A program made the translations under genes and the position numbers. The notes beneath the pieces were generated by a model. That model saw only the letters and a list, made by a program, of their open reading frames with translations. It was not told the DNA's origin and ran no database searches. Positions 9,669 through 19,000 of a stretch of DNA of 64,000 bases are shown piece after piece (the stretch's first letter is position 1; every line of letters begins with the position of its first letter). Source of the DNA: Bacteroidaceae bacterium (lineage in GTDB: Bacteria > Bacteroidota > Bacteroidia > Bacteroidales > Bacteroidaceae); assembly GCA_017534815.1 (NCBI GenBank), contig JAFXVS010000046.1:17379-81378 (forward strand), read 5' to 3'.

Positions 9669-10385
9669 TTACAATTCAATTGCGGCCTCTAATGCTAATG
9701 TCATCATCTCTGTGAAGGAATTTTGGCGTTGTTCAGCACTCAGTTCCACATGACTGACAAAGGAGTCGCTGATGGTGAGCAAGCAAGCAGCCCGTTTCCC
9801 TAATATGTTTGCATTGTGGAAGAGGGCAAAACTCTCCATCTCCACACAATCGCTCCCTGTCCGTTCTGCAATGTCTTGCCATGAGCCTTGTGATGGGTCT
9901 GAATAGAAGACATCGCTTGAATGTACCACGCTCATCTTCAAATCGATGCCCAAGTCTTTGGCTTTCTGTTGAATGACCGCATTCAGCTCGGCATTGGGCT
10001 TGATGTACTTGTCGGTCACTCCGCCTTGCACTCTTGCGAAGGTGGAATCACTAACCGCTGTTTCGGCCAGTGTGACATCCATCACATTGAGCCAATCGCG
10101 GTAACTGCCTGCTGAGCCGATGCGGATGATGTTCTCCACACCATAGAACTTGAACAACTCGTAGGAGTAGATGCCAATGCTGGGCATACCCATACCACTG
10201 GCCATCACTGATACAGGCTTACCTTTGTAAGTACCTGTATAACCCAGCACATTACGTACTGACGTAACCAATTGAGGGTCGGTCAGGAAGGTCTCTGCAA
10301 TGAACTTGGCTCTCAGGGGGTCACCTGGCATGAGAACTGTTTTGGCGAATGCACCTTCTGGAGCTGATATATGTGGTGTTGCCAT
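9669..10385 (-). CDS. deoD: purine nucleoside phosphorylase, DeoD type
   Basis: A 238-residue cytosolic enzyme of the hexameric DeoD class. It phosphorolyses purine (deoxy)nucleosides to the free base and (deoxy)ribose 1-phosphate. The start MATPHISAPEGAFAKTVLMP is typical. The phosphate site LMPGDPLRA, the GMGMPS loop and the substrate segment VEMESFALF are all present, and length matches the E. coli protein (239). It lies 11 bases after the GH128-like gene and 18 before the metalloprotease gene, so it appears embedded in an operon of secreted hydrolases. That is an unexpected partner set for a salvage enzyme; scavenging of extracellular nucleosides or chance operon assembly are both possible. 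Confidence 0.95.
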   Translation of the reverse strand: MATPHISAPEGAFAKTVLMPGDPLRAKFIAETFLTDPQLVTSVRNVLGYTGTYKGKPVSVMASGMGMPSIGIYSYELFKFYGVENIIRIGSAGSYRDWLNVMDVTLAETAVSDSTFARVQGGVTDKYIKPNAELNAVIQQKAKDLGIDLKMSVVHSSDVFYSDPSQGSWQDIAERTGSDCVEMESFALFHNANILGKRAACLLTISDSFVSHVELSAEQRQNSFTEMMTLALEAAIEL

Positions 10386-10396
10386 ACCTTTATAGT

Positions 10397-13378
10397 TTAT
10401 TTGACGAGTATCTTGAATGACTTCCCATTGACGTAAATCATATAGATGCCTGGGGCAAGTCTGTTGTCAATAGGTACTGGGGCACCTGTGACGTTAAAGA
10501 TTTTGAATGAGTTAGCTCCATCTACATAAACACGTCCATCCACGATGCGTGGTTTTTGTGAATCGTTCGTCGGATCTGCTGACACATCCTCGATGCCTGT
10601 TGGCTCAGAACCACCTTCTTTATAAGTGGCAATGGCAATCCAACCCACTTTTTCATGATAAGCTGCATCTTCTGTGTCTCTGGATACGGTAGTCCCTTCC
10701 ACCGTCAAATCTCGGTCGAGAATACGTTTCAACTTGAATCCAGTTGTCCAAGTGGCGCCATCTCCTGTTTCTTCCACATTGGTGCGGCGTAGCATGCTTA
10801 CTGCAGGGTAATTGTTGGTCTGCAATGCTGTCAGAAGGGTGGGTTGGTAGAGGCGGAGCTTCTCCATCTTGGTGGTTTGGGCAGTTTCGTCAAATGTTGG
10901 AGCATATAAGTAATTCAAATGTGTGGAGCTTCCATAGATATCTTCATCAATACCTTGGCCTGCCGCAATCATGATGCCGTTCTCTTCATCCATCATGCCG
11001 ATACCAGGGGTGATGGCCATATAACAAACTGTTTGAACACGGCCAACTTTTGATGTTGATCCAGCATCTGGATAGATGATGAATTTAAAACCAGTGTTGG
11101 TGATGTCAAAGACTCTGGTGCAATAGGTGTAAGAGGATGAGGTCGGCTTACGGATTTCTGTCAGGACGATAGGAGTCACACCTTCTGGAAATGGCTGCTG
11201 GAATGTTACTTCCGTCACATCCGTCCATTTGTTCGATGAGGCGGTGTTGGCGTCAACGGCTCCCACTTCACAATCCAGTTCTCCATATTTGTAATTACCT
11301 ATAGGATGAACAATGAATGGCAGTTCCTCATTGGTGGAGATAGAGCCAGTGTTGTTTACCCAAGGGATTAATTTAAATTTGAATTGGTTGGCAGAATAGT
11401 CTCCTGAAACATAATTTCCTGCGTAGAATCGAGAGTTCTGGCTGGTCATGGAGCCCAAGAATATGCAGATGTCTGAGGAGTTCTTCACATTGAGCGTAGT
11501 GCTGAACTTGAGCTCGATTTCCTCAGTGGATGAGATGGTGGACGTACCATATTGGAACTGCTCTGTACCCTGCGATGGTGCTATGTCAACGGTGACTTCG
11601 TTGCTGTATCGCGTTGTTCCATCTGCATCCGCATCACAGATTCTGTACATGACGGCACCCGAGAGTTCACTCGCATCATCAGTATAGGTGAGGGTTCCAT
11701 CCTCATGTATGCCAATATTTCCCAATGTTGAATATCTGCTGCTGTCTGCTACTTTTCTCTGTATGCGGATAGCGTTACTTTGCTTGGAGTTTTTGTGTAC
11801 CCATGTCAGTGTGACTTGCTTGGCGGCGATATTGTATGTAGCCGTGAGGTCAGTTGGCTCTTTGTATGTCCAGGGCATCCAAGCTTCGTTCTCATCGTCA
11901 TAGGCAAAGCCTGATTTGTATGTGCCAAGCACTTCGGCAGCTTTTGTTGGTGCACCGTTTGTCCATATCTCACGTTTTCCTTCTACTGCGTTATAGACAG
12001 CAAGACGCTCCAGCCATTTCTCATTGTCTGCTCTCTTCAGGACATCTCTTAGCCATTCACCATTCTTCTGTTGGTCATTGCCGCTTCCCCATGAGTACCA
12101 ACCTCCATCTGTACTGAAGCCTCCTTCAGTCGTCCAGTTCGCACCATTATTCCACTCTGTGGCCCATACTGGAAGACCTTTTTCATTGTAAGAAATCGCT
12201 GCATCGTGCAGAGCCTTGAGACGTGAGATACATCCTGCAGGATCTGTTCCACCAACATAATAGTGGGTGGCTATAAAATCCACACGGACATTGTTCTCTT
12301 TACACCAGTTTAAGTATTCAGTAACCCAACCAGTCTTTGGATTACAGCAGGCGAATGTACCGATACGCATACCGCTGTAAAGGAAATCTTTCGCCACATT
12401 GATGAGCGGGTAGTCGCCATGCTTTTCCCTTGGATTGTCAGGAATCTCTTTGATGTATGTATAGACTTCTTTGTTACCAGTTTCGTTATCTGGCTCATTC
12501 TGTCCGAGGATATGTGTGTTGGTGTTGTTTAAAGCATTGATATTATTCCACGATTCCCATGCTCCTTTATAGCCTTCGCCATTAGAGACTCCTGCCTCGT
12601 GGTGACGCTGTGGAACATACTCTGCATTGTCGCGCAGGCTGTTACCTGCTCCCCAGTCGTAAAACCAAGATGCATTGGTGAGATTGATGAGTTGGTCATC
12701 GCGTGCATCACTCATACCTAATTTTCCAGGCCATTGCCAACGGAAAATACGGAAGAAACCCACCTTGTCTGCCAGGAACGCACCTTTGCCATTCCCTTCT
12801 TGGGTCAAATCGACTAAACGGTCTTCGCTGTTTGCGATGAAGCAGTGGCTATAACCTGAACCGTCAATGTTGTTGGCCATTGTCACCATATAGCCACGTT
12901 TAAGCTTAAAGGAACGGATGGGGAAACTGCCATCAGACTTGGTGTAACGTGTTGCCTTGTTATACTGTGTCTCCTCGCCAGTGAAGCCGTCGCCGCTGTA
13001 GGTCGTGAGAGGGTAGAAGTCTGTGCCGTCAGGATTCTTTGTGTCGCTGTGGGGCAATACAATGGCGCCATGACGATAAATGCTGACGCGGCAGTTAGTG
13101 TTATTCACCAGTGCAACACCATTGAATGTCACCTTGACAAGGTAATTGCTGATAACCTCTGAAGGACGTATGTTCTCAAACACGACTGCAGCATCTGGGT
13201 TTTGGATGTCGATGGTGGCAGCCGTTGAGAATGGTTGTGTGCTAGTGATGACATAGTCAATAGCTTCTGTGAGAACAACATTGGTTGTACATTGTGTTAC
13301 TCTTTGTGTTTTGTTTGCGGCATGAATGCTCAGCGCAAATCCGAATAGTAACGCTAAAGTTAAATTCTTCAGTTTCAT
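10397..13378 (-). CDS. secreted GH128-like (asl1-type) glycosyl hydrolase with T9SS tail
   Basis: A 993-residue exported enzyme. A signal peptide (1-20) precedes about 180 residues of beta-rich sequence. The asl1-like TIM barrel of GH128 (beta-1,3-glucanases) follows at about 205-450. The acid/base candidate is Glu295 in GQNEPDNE and the nucleophile candidate is Glu408 in PVWATEWNNG; the motifs WFYDWGAG and ATHYYVGG fit the barrel strands. Beyond it are FN3-like (about 510-600) and further beta domains, ending in a T9SS type A sorting domain (residues about 945-993, ending FKILVK). It is 27 bases downstream of the M64 gene and 11 upstream of deoD. Specificity for beta-1,3-glucan is family inference. 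Confidence 0.78.
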   Translation of the reverse strand: MKLKNLTLALLFGFALSIHAANKTQRVTQCTTNVVLTEAIDYVITSTQPFSTAATIDIQNPDAAVVFENIRPSEVISNYLVKVTFNGVALVNNTNCRVSIYRHGAIVLPHSDTKNPDGTDFYPLTTYSGDGFTGEETQYNKATRYTKSDGSFPIRSFKLKRGYMVTMANNIDGSGYSHCFIANSEDRLVDLTQEGNGKGAFLADKVGFFRIFRWQWPGKLGMSDARDDQLINLTNASWFYDWGAGNSLRDNAEYVPQRHHEAGVSNGEGYKGAWESWNNINALNNTNTHILGQNEPDNETGNKEVYTYIKEIPDNPREKHGDYPLINVAKDFLYSGMRIGTFACCNPKTGWVTEYLNWCKENNVRVDFIATHYYVGGTDPAGCISRLKALHDAAISYNEKGLPVWATEWNNGANWTTEGGFSTDGGWYSWGSGNDQQKNGEWLRDVLKRADNEKWLERLAVYNAVEGKREIWTNGAPTKAAEVLGTYKSGFAYDDENEAWMPWTYKEPTDLTATYNIAAKQVTLTWVHKNSKQSNAIRIQRKVADSSRYSTLGNIGIHEDGTLTYTDDASELSGAVMYRICDADADGTTRYSNEVTVDIAPSQGTEQFQYGTSTISSTEEIELKFSTTLNVKNSSDICIFLGSMTSQNSRFYAGNYVSGDYSANQFKFKLIPWVNNTGSISTNEELPFIVHPIGNYKYGELDCEVGAVDANTASSNKWTDVTEVTFQQPFPEGVTPIVLTEIRKPTSSSYTYCTRVFDITNTGFKFIIYPDAGSTSKVGRVQTVCYMAITPGIGMMDEENGIMIAAGQGIDEDIYGSSTHLNYLYAPTFDETAQTTKMEKLRLYQPTLLTALQTNNYPAVSMLRRTNVEETGDGATWTTGFKLKRILDRDLTVEGTTVSRDTEDAAYHEKVGWIAIATYKEGGSEPTGIEDVSADPTNDSQKPRIVDGRVYVDGANSFKIFNVTGAPVPIDNRLAPGIYMIYVNGKSFKILVK

Positions 13379-13405
13379 AGGTATAATGTTTTTAGTTAAT
13401 ATCCT

Positions 13406-14749
13406 TTATTTGGTTGTGTAGAAATCTGTGATGCGCTGTATGGCTCTGGTACACACAGGACAAAAATCCTCCACCTCATTGATCTTCATGCGGCATTCCT
13501 GGGCAGGACGATAACACCCCTTGCTCTGATAGCCAGCGCCTTCGAACACCCCGACCACTTGGGTGGCTTTGTTGAGAGCCTCCATTGCTTTAGGGTCGTT
13601 CTTATTGACCATCCTGTAGTTGGGAACTTTAGGGTCGAGTGGGGTAGGGATGAGCTGCTTCTTGGGCATCAGGTCTGCCCACTTCGAACCAAAATCCTTG
13701 AGGGTGGTGATGTTGGGCTCCCAAGGTTCCGTATCTGCAGGATACCACTCAGAGTCCATATCATCATAGGCATATTCATCAGCAAGACCGCCATAACTGT
13801 GTCCGAACTCATGCACCAGCACCTCTTTGAAGGTCGGGTGGTCGCTGGTGAAACACGTCACTTGATTGTAAACGCCACCACCACCGTAAGTGTCTGAGTT
13901 GATCATCACCAAGATGTGCTCAAAAGGTACACCTGACAAGAGGTCGTATATCTTGTGCATCTCTTGTGTCATGAGATAACGGTCTGTGTAGAATGTGTCG
14001 TAATGGCTGCCTGCAGCGCTGGTGTGCCAGATGCCGTTGTGGGGAATGCTGGGACCACTCTCTTCTGAAGGTGCTGCCACAGCCACCACGTTGAAACGCT
14101 CCTTCAGCGACTTGAATGGCTCCCTTGCGAACAAAGCTTCCACCACTCTGTCACAGTCGTGGTAGAATTTGCCCATCTGCGCAGTTGTGTAGCCTTCGGC
14201 CACAATGGCGAGGTCAACACAATCGGTGATGTCCCCTCCTTGTTGCCCTTTCCAGACATAATAGAACGGGATTCCGTTTTCACCAATCTTTCTGATGAGG
14301 ATATCCTTCGGGTCAACCGTGTGGGTCATTTCAGTGGTCACCACACGATGGTTGTTGGTCAGGGTGATGGTCACATCTACAGGTTTCTTGGGACATGGTA
14401 CATTGTAAGATGTCTCAAACGCCTTGTCCACCTTCTTGGCCTCGTCATATTGCAACCACTCCTGAAACAGCGTGGAGAAGGTGGTCACGTAGATAACCTC
14501 TTGGGTGGCGTGATCTTTCATTGTCAGTTGTCCATTCCCATTCAGGAATTTCTCCGCAAGCCGGCTCTTTCTTCCAGCCCATCTGTCCTGCTTTTTCAGT
14601 TCTTGCAGATAGATGTGCTGCTCCTTCACATTGCCGGCAAAGATATAGTCCAGACGCAATGTGGCATCCTCAAAATATTCTTCAAAGGATTGTGCATGCA
14701 GAGTTTGCATACAGCAGAAAGTTAGTATGAAGGCAATGTATAGTTTCAT
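13406..14749 (-). CDS. peptidase M64 family (IgA-peptidase-like) metalloprotease
   Basis: A 447-residue exported zinc protease of family M64, whose founding member cleaves IgA. It has a signal peptide (1-19) and an N-terminal M64 beta domain (about 20-150). The catalytic domain has HEFGH at 313-317, followed by a likely third ligand Asp324 in GLADEY, a metzincin-like arrangement. A Cys-rich C-terminus (CYRPAQECRM, FCPVCTRAI) is typical of Bacteroidetes members. No T9SS tail is present, so it may stay periplasmic or on the outer membrane. It appears to head the seven-gene run that ends at 3677, with a -7 element at 14782-14789. The family is widespread in gut Bacteroidetes; the physiological substrate is unknown. 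Confidence 0.88.
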   Translation of the reverse strand: MKLYIAFILTFCCMQTLHAQSFEEYFEDATLRLDYIFAGNVKEQHIYLQELKKQDRWAGRKSRLAEKFLNGNGQLTMKDHATQEVIYVTTFSTLFQEWLQYDEAKKVDKAFETSYNVPCPKKPVDVTITLTNNHRVVTTEMTHTVDPKDILIRKIGENGIPFYYVWKGQQGGDITDCVDLAIVAEGYTTAQMGKFYHDCDRVVEALFAREPFKSLKERFNVVAVAAPSEESGPSIPHNGIWHTSAAGSHYDTFYTDRYLMTQEMHKIYDLLSGVPFEHILVMINSDTYGGGGVYNQVTCFTSDHPTFKEVLVHEFGHSYGGLADEYAYDDMDSEWYPADTEPWEPNITTLKDFGSKWADLMPKKQLIPTPLDPKVPNYRMVNKNDPKAMEALNKATQVVGVFEGAGYQSKGCYRPAQECRMKINEVEDFCPVCTRAIQRITDFYTTK

Positions 14750-14781
14750 AGGTTAGCCCATCTCTGGGTGTTGTTCGGGTA

Positions 14782-14789
14782 CAAAGGTA
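14782..14789 (-). promoter_or_regulatory. -7 element for the M64-deoD-GH28 gene run
   Basis: Minus strand TACCTTTG, a full TAnnTTTG match, 33 bases before the M64 start codon at 14749. The upstream uvrA terminator hairpin occupies its -33 region. Confidence 0.6.
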
Positions 14790-14796
14790 AGTAAAA

Positions 14797-14843
14797 TAAA
14801 TGATGTGAAAGAATATTTGGCGAAAAATTTTTCACATCATTTA
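14797..14843 (-). terminator. rho-independent terminator of uvrA
   Basis: A 13-base inverted repeat (14798-14810 against 14830-14842, core GATGTGAAA / TTTCACATC) follows the uvrA stop codon, and the minus strand continues into a T-rich tract. It would end uvrA transcription just before the M64 promoter. Confidence 0.7.
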
Positions 14844-14890
14844 TTATTTAGGCCATTATGGACGATTTATTACCTTTCTTTTGGGGTATA

Positions 14891-17716
14891 TCACCGCATT
14901 TTGTCCTGCAGGAACTGCCCCGTATAACTGTAGGCGCACTTGGCGACTTCTTCTGGCGTACCTGTCACCACCACGTTGCCGCCTGCCTGTCCACCTTCTG
15001 GACCAAGGTCGATGATGTGGTCAGCACATTTGATGATGTCCATGTTGTGCTCGATGATGAGGATGGTGTGTCCTCTTGCTATTAGGGCATTGAAGGCGTC
15101 CAGCAACTTCCTGATGTCATGAAAGTGCAGACCCGTGGTGGGTTCGTCGAAGATGAAGAGGGTGGGGGTAGCTCGTTCCTGACTTAGGTAATAGGCTAAC
15201 TTGATGCGTTGGTTCTCACCACCCGACAACGTGGAGGATGGCTGTCCCAATTTGATGTACCCCAATCCTACATCTTGCAGCGGTTTCATCTTCTCCACAA
15301 TCTTCTTCTGCTGATGTCTGCTGAAGAACTCAACCGCTTGATTGATGGTCATTTCCATCATCTCATAGGCGTTCATGCCCTGATACCTCACTTCCAGAAT
15401 ATCACTCTTGAAGCGTTTGCCGTGACAGGCTTCACATTCTAATGTCAGGTCATTCATGAACTGCATCTCCACCGTCACCGTTCCTTCTCCCTTGCATTCT
15501 TCACATCGTCCACCTTCGGCATTGAAGGAGAAGTAGGCTGGGGTGTAGCCCATCTGCTTGGACAACTGTTGATTGGCCAGCAATTTACGAATCTCGTCCC
15601 AGGCGCCAATATAGGTCACGGGATTGGAACGTGAAGAGGTGCCGATGGGGTTCTGGTTCACGAAGTCCACGTGTTGAATCATGTTCATGTCGCCTTCCAA
15701 CCCAGAAAACGAACCAGGCTTCTCTGCACTCTCTCCCAGATGCCGCTTCATGGCGAGATAGAGGATGTCTCTCACCAACGACGATTTGCCGCTTCCAGAC
15801 ACGCCTGTCACACAGGTCATCACGTTCAACGGGAACTTCACGTCGATGCCTTTCAGGTTGTTCGCACGGGCATTCTTCACCATGATATAGTTGTTCCAAG
15901 GTCTTCGGCTTTCTGGTAAGGCGATGGTTTCCCTGCCTGTCAGATAGTCAATGGTATGGGAGGCTATTCCGTCCTTTTCATTGATTTCATCCATGCTCCC
16001 AGCATACATCACCTCTCCTCCCAATCTGCCAGCATCAGGTCCCAGATCGATGAGATAGTCTGCTGCCCGCATGATTTCTTCGTCATGTTCCACCACAATC
16101 ACCGTATTGCCCAACTGCTGCAACTGCCTCAGCACATGGATGAGCCGTTGTGTGTCCCTCGAATGCAAGCCGATGCTGGGCTCGTCCAGAATGTACATGC
16201 TGCCCACCAACGAAGAACCCAAACTTGTGGCAAGGTTGATGCGCTGACTCTCGCCGCCCGACAGCGAATTGCTCAGTCGTGACAGGGTCAGGTAACTCAG
16301 TCCCACATCCACCAAGAACTTCAGTCGGCTACGAATCTCCACCAGCAGTCGCTGGGCAATCTTCGCCTCGTGTTCCGTCACCCTCAACGTGCGGAAGAAC
16401 TCGCTCAGTTCGTTGATGGACAGTTCACAAAGGTCGGTGATGCTCTTGCCGCCAATCTTCACATATTCAGCCTCTTTTTTCAGCCTCCTTCCATGACAAG
16501 TCGGACACACCGCCTTGCCCCTGTAGCGTGCCAGCATCACCCGATATTGAATCTTGTATTGGTTCTCCCTTAACATGCGGAAAAACTCGTCGATGCAGAT
16601 GGAGCGGTTGCCCCATTCGTTCTCCTCATAGACCCCATGCCAAAGCACCTCCTTCTGACGTTCGGTCAGTTGACTGTAAGGCGTGAACACAGGGAAGTCC
16701 TCATACTTTTCAGCTCGCCTCACAAACTCCTTCTTCCACTCCGACATCTTGTCTCCTTTCCAACACACGACAGCTCCGTCATATACGGATAACTCTGGGT
16801 CAGGAATGACCAGACTCTCGTCAATGCCGATAATCTTTCCATACCCTTCACATTCAGGGCAGGCACCCACAGGTGAGTTGAATGAAAACATCTGATCCGT
16901 AGGCTCCTCAAACTCCATTCCGTCTGCCTCAAACTTCAGCGAGAATTCCCGTTCCGTCCCGTCCTCAAATCGCAGGATGCAATGTCCATCTCCCTCATAC
17001 AGCGCCGTATTGGCCGAATCTACCAGTCTGTTCACCGTCGCCTTCTCATTCGCCACCTTCAATCGGTCAATCACCAACCTCGCTCCTTTTGTCTCGATTT
17101 CCGCTCCATCCGCTATCACCTCCGTTATCCTCACCACTTCTCCTCCCACTTCCACTCGCTGATATCCGCTCTTATAACACACCTCCAACTGCTCCTTCAT
17201 CGTCCTTCCATTCCTCACCACCAGCGGCGTCATCACCATCATCTTCATCCCCTCCTCATGTTCCAGCATGCAAGCGATGATGTCATCCGTCGTGTTTTTC
17301 TTCACCTCCTGACCGCTGACAGGCGAGTAAGTCCGTCCAATCCTCGCATACAGCATCCTCAGATAGTCATAAATCTCCGTGCTTGTTCCCACCGTCGAAC
17401 GTGGGTTTCTGCTGCTCACCTTCTGTTCAATGGCAATCGCAGGAGAGATGCCCTCGATGAAGTCGCATTCAGGCTTCTTCAGACGCCCCAAGAACTGCCG
17501 TGCATACGTTGACAGACTCTCCACATACCGCCTTTGGCCTTCTGCATACAGCGTGTCGAACGCCAACGACGACTTGCCGCTGCCGCTCACACCTGTGATG
17601 ACCACAAACTGATTATGTGGTATCTTCACATCGATGTTTTTCAGGTTGTTCACCCTTGCGCCTCTCACACTGATGAAATCCTTCAGGTCAGCGCTTTTCT
17701 TCTCAATCTTTTTCAT
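14891..17716 (-). CDS. uvrA: excinuclease ABC subunit A
   Basis: UvrA, the damage-recognition ATPase of nucleotide excision repair, which works with UvrB on DNA. At 941 residues it has the usual length. Two ABC modules are visible: Walker A motifs GVSGSGKSS near residue 42 and again near 640. Paired signature motifs (LSGGESQRI and LSGGENQRI) and the zinc-finger cysteines (CPECEGYG, CPTCHGRR, CEECKGEG, CEACHGKR) are all present. It has its own -7 element (17727-17734) and terminator (14797-14843), so it is probably transcribed alone. It is divergent from the lipoprotein gene at 17814. Confidence 0.97.
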   Translation of the reverse strand: MKKIEKKSADLKDFISVRGARVNNLKNIDVKIPHNQFVVITGVSGSGKSSLAFDTLYAEGQRRYVESLSTYARQFLGRLKKPECDFIEGISPAIAIEQKVSSRNPRSTVGTSTEIYDYLRMLYARIGRTYSPVSGQEVKKNTTDDIIACMLEHEEGMKMMVMTPLVVRNGRTMKEQLEVCYKSGYQRVEVGGEVVRITEVIADGAEIETKGARLVIDRLKVANEKATVNRLVDSANTALYEGDGHCILRFEDGTEREFSLKFEADGMEFEEPTDQMFSFNSPVGACPECEGYGKIIGIDESLVIPDPELSVYDGAVVCWKGDKMSEWKKEFVRRAEKYEDFPVFTPYSQLTERQKEVLWHGVYEENEWGNRSICIDEFFRMLRENQYKIQYRVMLARYRGKAVCPTCHGRRLKKEAEYVKIGGKSITDLCELSINELSEFFRTLRVTEHEAKIAQRLLVEIRSRLKFLVDVGLSYLTLSRLSNSLSGGESQRINLATSLGSSLVGSMYILDEPSIGLHSRDTQRLIHVLRQLQQLGNTVIVVEHDEEIMRAADYLIDLGPDAGRLGGEVMYAGSMDEINEKDGIASHTIDYLTGRETIALPESRRPWNNYIMVKNARANNLKGIDVKFPLNVMTCVTGVSGSGKSSLVRDILYLAMKRHLGESAEKPGSFSGLEGDMNMIQHVDFVNQNPIGTSSRSNPVTYIGAWDEIRKLLANQQLSKQMGYTPAYFSFNAEGGRCEECKGEGTVTVEMQFMNDLTLECEACHGKRFKSDILEVRYQGMNAYEMMEMTINQAVEFFSRHQQKKIVEKMKPLQDVGLGYIKLGQPSSTLSGGENQRIKLAYYLSQERATPTLFIFDEPTTGLHFHDIRKLLDAFNALIARGHTILIIEHNMDIIKCADHIIDLGPEGGQAGGNVVVTGTPEEVAKCAYSYTGQFLQDKMR

Positions 17717-17726
17717 AAATCGGCCA

Positions 17727-17734
17727 CAAAGTTA
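17727..17734 (-). promoter_or_regulatory. -7 element of uvrA
   Basis: Minus strand TAACTTTG (TAnnTTTG), 10 bases before the uvrA ATG at 17716. By the rnpB spacing, transcription would start at about 17720, giving a leader of only a few bases. Confidence 0.55.
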
Positions 17735-17797
17735 AGAAAAAAACAAGTGTTTCAGCGTTTTTTCCATAGAAAGATGTTGTGAGTGAATATTTTTTCT

Positions 17798-17805
17798 TAC
17801 ATTTG
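17798..17805 (+). promoter_or_regulatory. -7 element of the YiiX-like lipoprotein gene
   Basis: TACATTTG, with TTG 18 bases upstream as a possible -33. If transcription begins 7 bases past the element, as for rnpB here, the start is 17812, two bases before the ATG, so the mRNA would be nearly leaderless. Confidence 0.55.
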
Positions 17806-17813
17806 ACCCCGAT

Positions 17814-18440
17814 ATGGTAAAGTTGGCAGAACTTCTCCTTCCCTTGGCGTTGCTTTTGAGTGCGTGCGCAGAACGTCACGAGACAGTGGTGATCACGGGA
17901 CATGAAGCCTTTCGTGAAGGTGACCTCGTCTTCCGATGTGGCTCAGGAGCGGAGAGCCGGGTGGTGACAGAAGCCAGTAGCTCCACATACTCCCACATCG
18001 GCATCCTCCATTATGACTCGCTGACCGCCCAATGGATGGTCGTTCATGCTGTGCCTGGAGAGACAGAAGGCGATGAACCCGAATACCTCAAGAGCGAGTC
18101 CATCGAGACATTCTATGCTGCCGACAGAGCCTTTCGAGGAGCCTGGGCAAGAGTGGATTGTGCTGACAGCATCGCAGCGGCAGCAGCCCAATATGCCTTG
18201 CAGAAGGTGGCAGAACGGGTGGAGTTCGACAACGACTACCAAATCTCCGACACCACGTTGCTCTACTGCACCGAACTCGTCTGGCAGGCCTACCTCCATC
18301 AGGGCATCGACCTCAGCGACCAGCAGCGCCATGAATTGCCGATGTTCGTGTGCAAGGACGGTGAATGCATCTTCCCCTCCGATGTTGAGAATAGTACCAA
18401 AATCATATATGTTAAACCCTTTAAAACAAAAGAACAATGA
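17814..18440 (+). CDS. YiiX/YebB-type NlpC/P60-like cysteine hydrolase, lipoprotein
   Basis: A 208-residue lipoprotein with signal peptide and lipobox LLSAC at residues 14-18. The mature part matches the permuted papain-fold YiiX/YebB family: FREGDLVFRCG, then a conserved His in TYSHIGIL, and the catalytic Cys in LLYCTELVW with an aromatic WQAY after it. Such proteins are amidases or esterases acting on peptidoglycan or lipid-linked substrates at the envelope; the substrate here is unknown. The stop codon overlaps the start codon of the next lipoprotein gene (ATGA), so the pair is translationally coupled. The promoter (17798-17805) leaves almost no leader. Confidence 0.8.
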   Translation: MVKLAELLLPLALLLSACAERHETVVITGHEAFREGDLVFRCGSGAESRVVTEASSSTYSHIGILHYDSLTAQWMVVHAVPGETEGDEPEYLKSESIETFYAADRAFRGAWARVDCADSIAAAAAQYALQKVAERVEFDNDYQISDTTLLYCTELVWQAYLHQGIDLSDQQRHELPMFVCKDGECIFPSDVENSTKIIYVKPFKTKEQ

Positions 18441-18829
18441 AAAAGATTCTTTCAATTCTGAGCATTGCGCTCGTGGCATTGGCATTCGTGTCATGTAACA
18501 AGAACACTCCAGAAGGTGTCATCGAAGAGTACGTAGCCTGCATGCAGAAGGGACAGTATGAGGAAGCCCTCAACCTCTTCTACTTCAAGAAGGCGCTCAC
18601 AGACAACGACAGACAGCAGTATGCTTCTTTGCTGCGCGACAAGGTGGGCAAGGAAATCGACAAGAAAGGTGGCATCACAGGCGTGGAAATCACGAAGGTG
18701 GATTTGGCAGAAGACGGCAACACCGCTAATGCTGAGTACGTGCTGAAGTATGGTGACGGCTCCACCAAGGACGAGAAAGCCAAACTCCTCAAGGTCGATG
18801 GCAAGTGGAAAATGGACTCAGGCAAGTAA
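18437..18829 (+). CDS. DUF4878-type small lipoprotein
   Basis: A 130-residue lipoprotein with lipobox AFVSC at the end of a signal peptide (Cys20). The mature domain (VIEEYVACMQKGQYEEALNL, then YVLKYGDGSTKDEKAKLLKV and a terminal GKWKMDSGK) has the helix-sheet layout of DUF4878, an NTF2-like fold. Function is unknown; related proteins are thought to bind ligands or partners at the envelope. It is coupled to the hydrolase lipoprotein upstream by a 4-base overlap, and a terminator (18852-18889) ends the two-gene unit. A second DUF4878-like lipoprotein is encoded at 57844. Confidence 0.8.
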   Translation: MKKILSILSIALVALAFVSCNKNTPEGVIEEYVACMQKGQYEEALNLFYFKKALTDNDRQQYASLLRDKVGKEIDKKGGITGVEITKVDLAEDGNTANAEYVLKYGDGSTKDEKAKLLKVDGKWKMDSGK

Positions 18830-18851
18830 CCGCTCCATTCATGAAAGTCAC

Positions 18852-18889
18852 AGAGGATATGCCGCAAGGTGCATCCTCTTTCTTTTTTA
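18852..18889 (+). terminator. terminator of the two-lipoprotein operon
   Basis: AGAGGAT...ATCCTCT hairpin followed by TTTCTTTTTT, 22 bases after the DUF4878 lipoprotein stop codon. Confidence 0.85.
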
Positions 18890-19000
18890 TATAAATAATG
18901 TGGAAATTAAAAACACGTGGAGCGATTAAACCTTTTGGTGTGTGCTCTGTCAAAAAAGCAGTTATAACTATTTTTTTACTATTTTATTTATTAATTCAAC

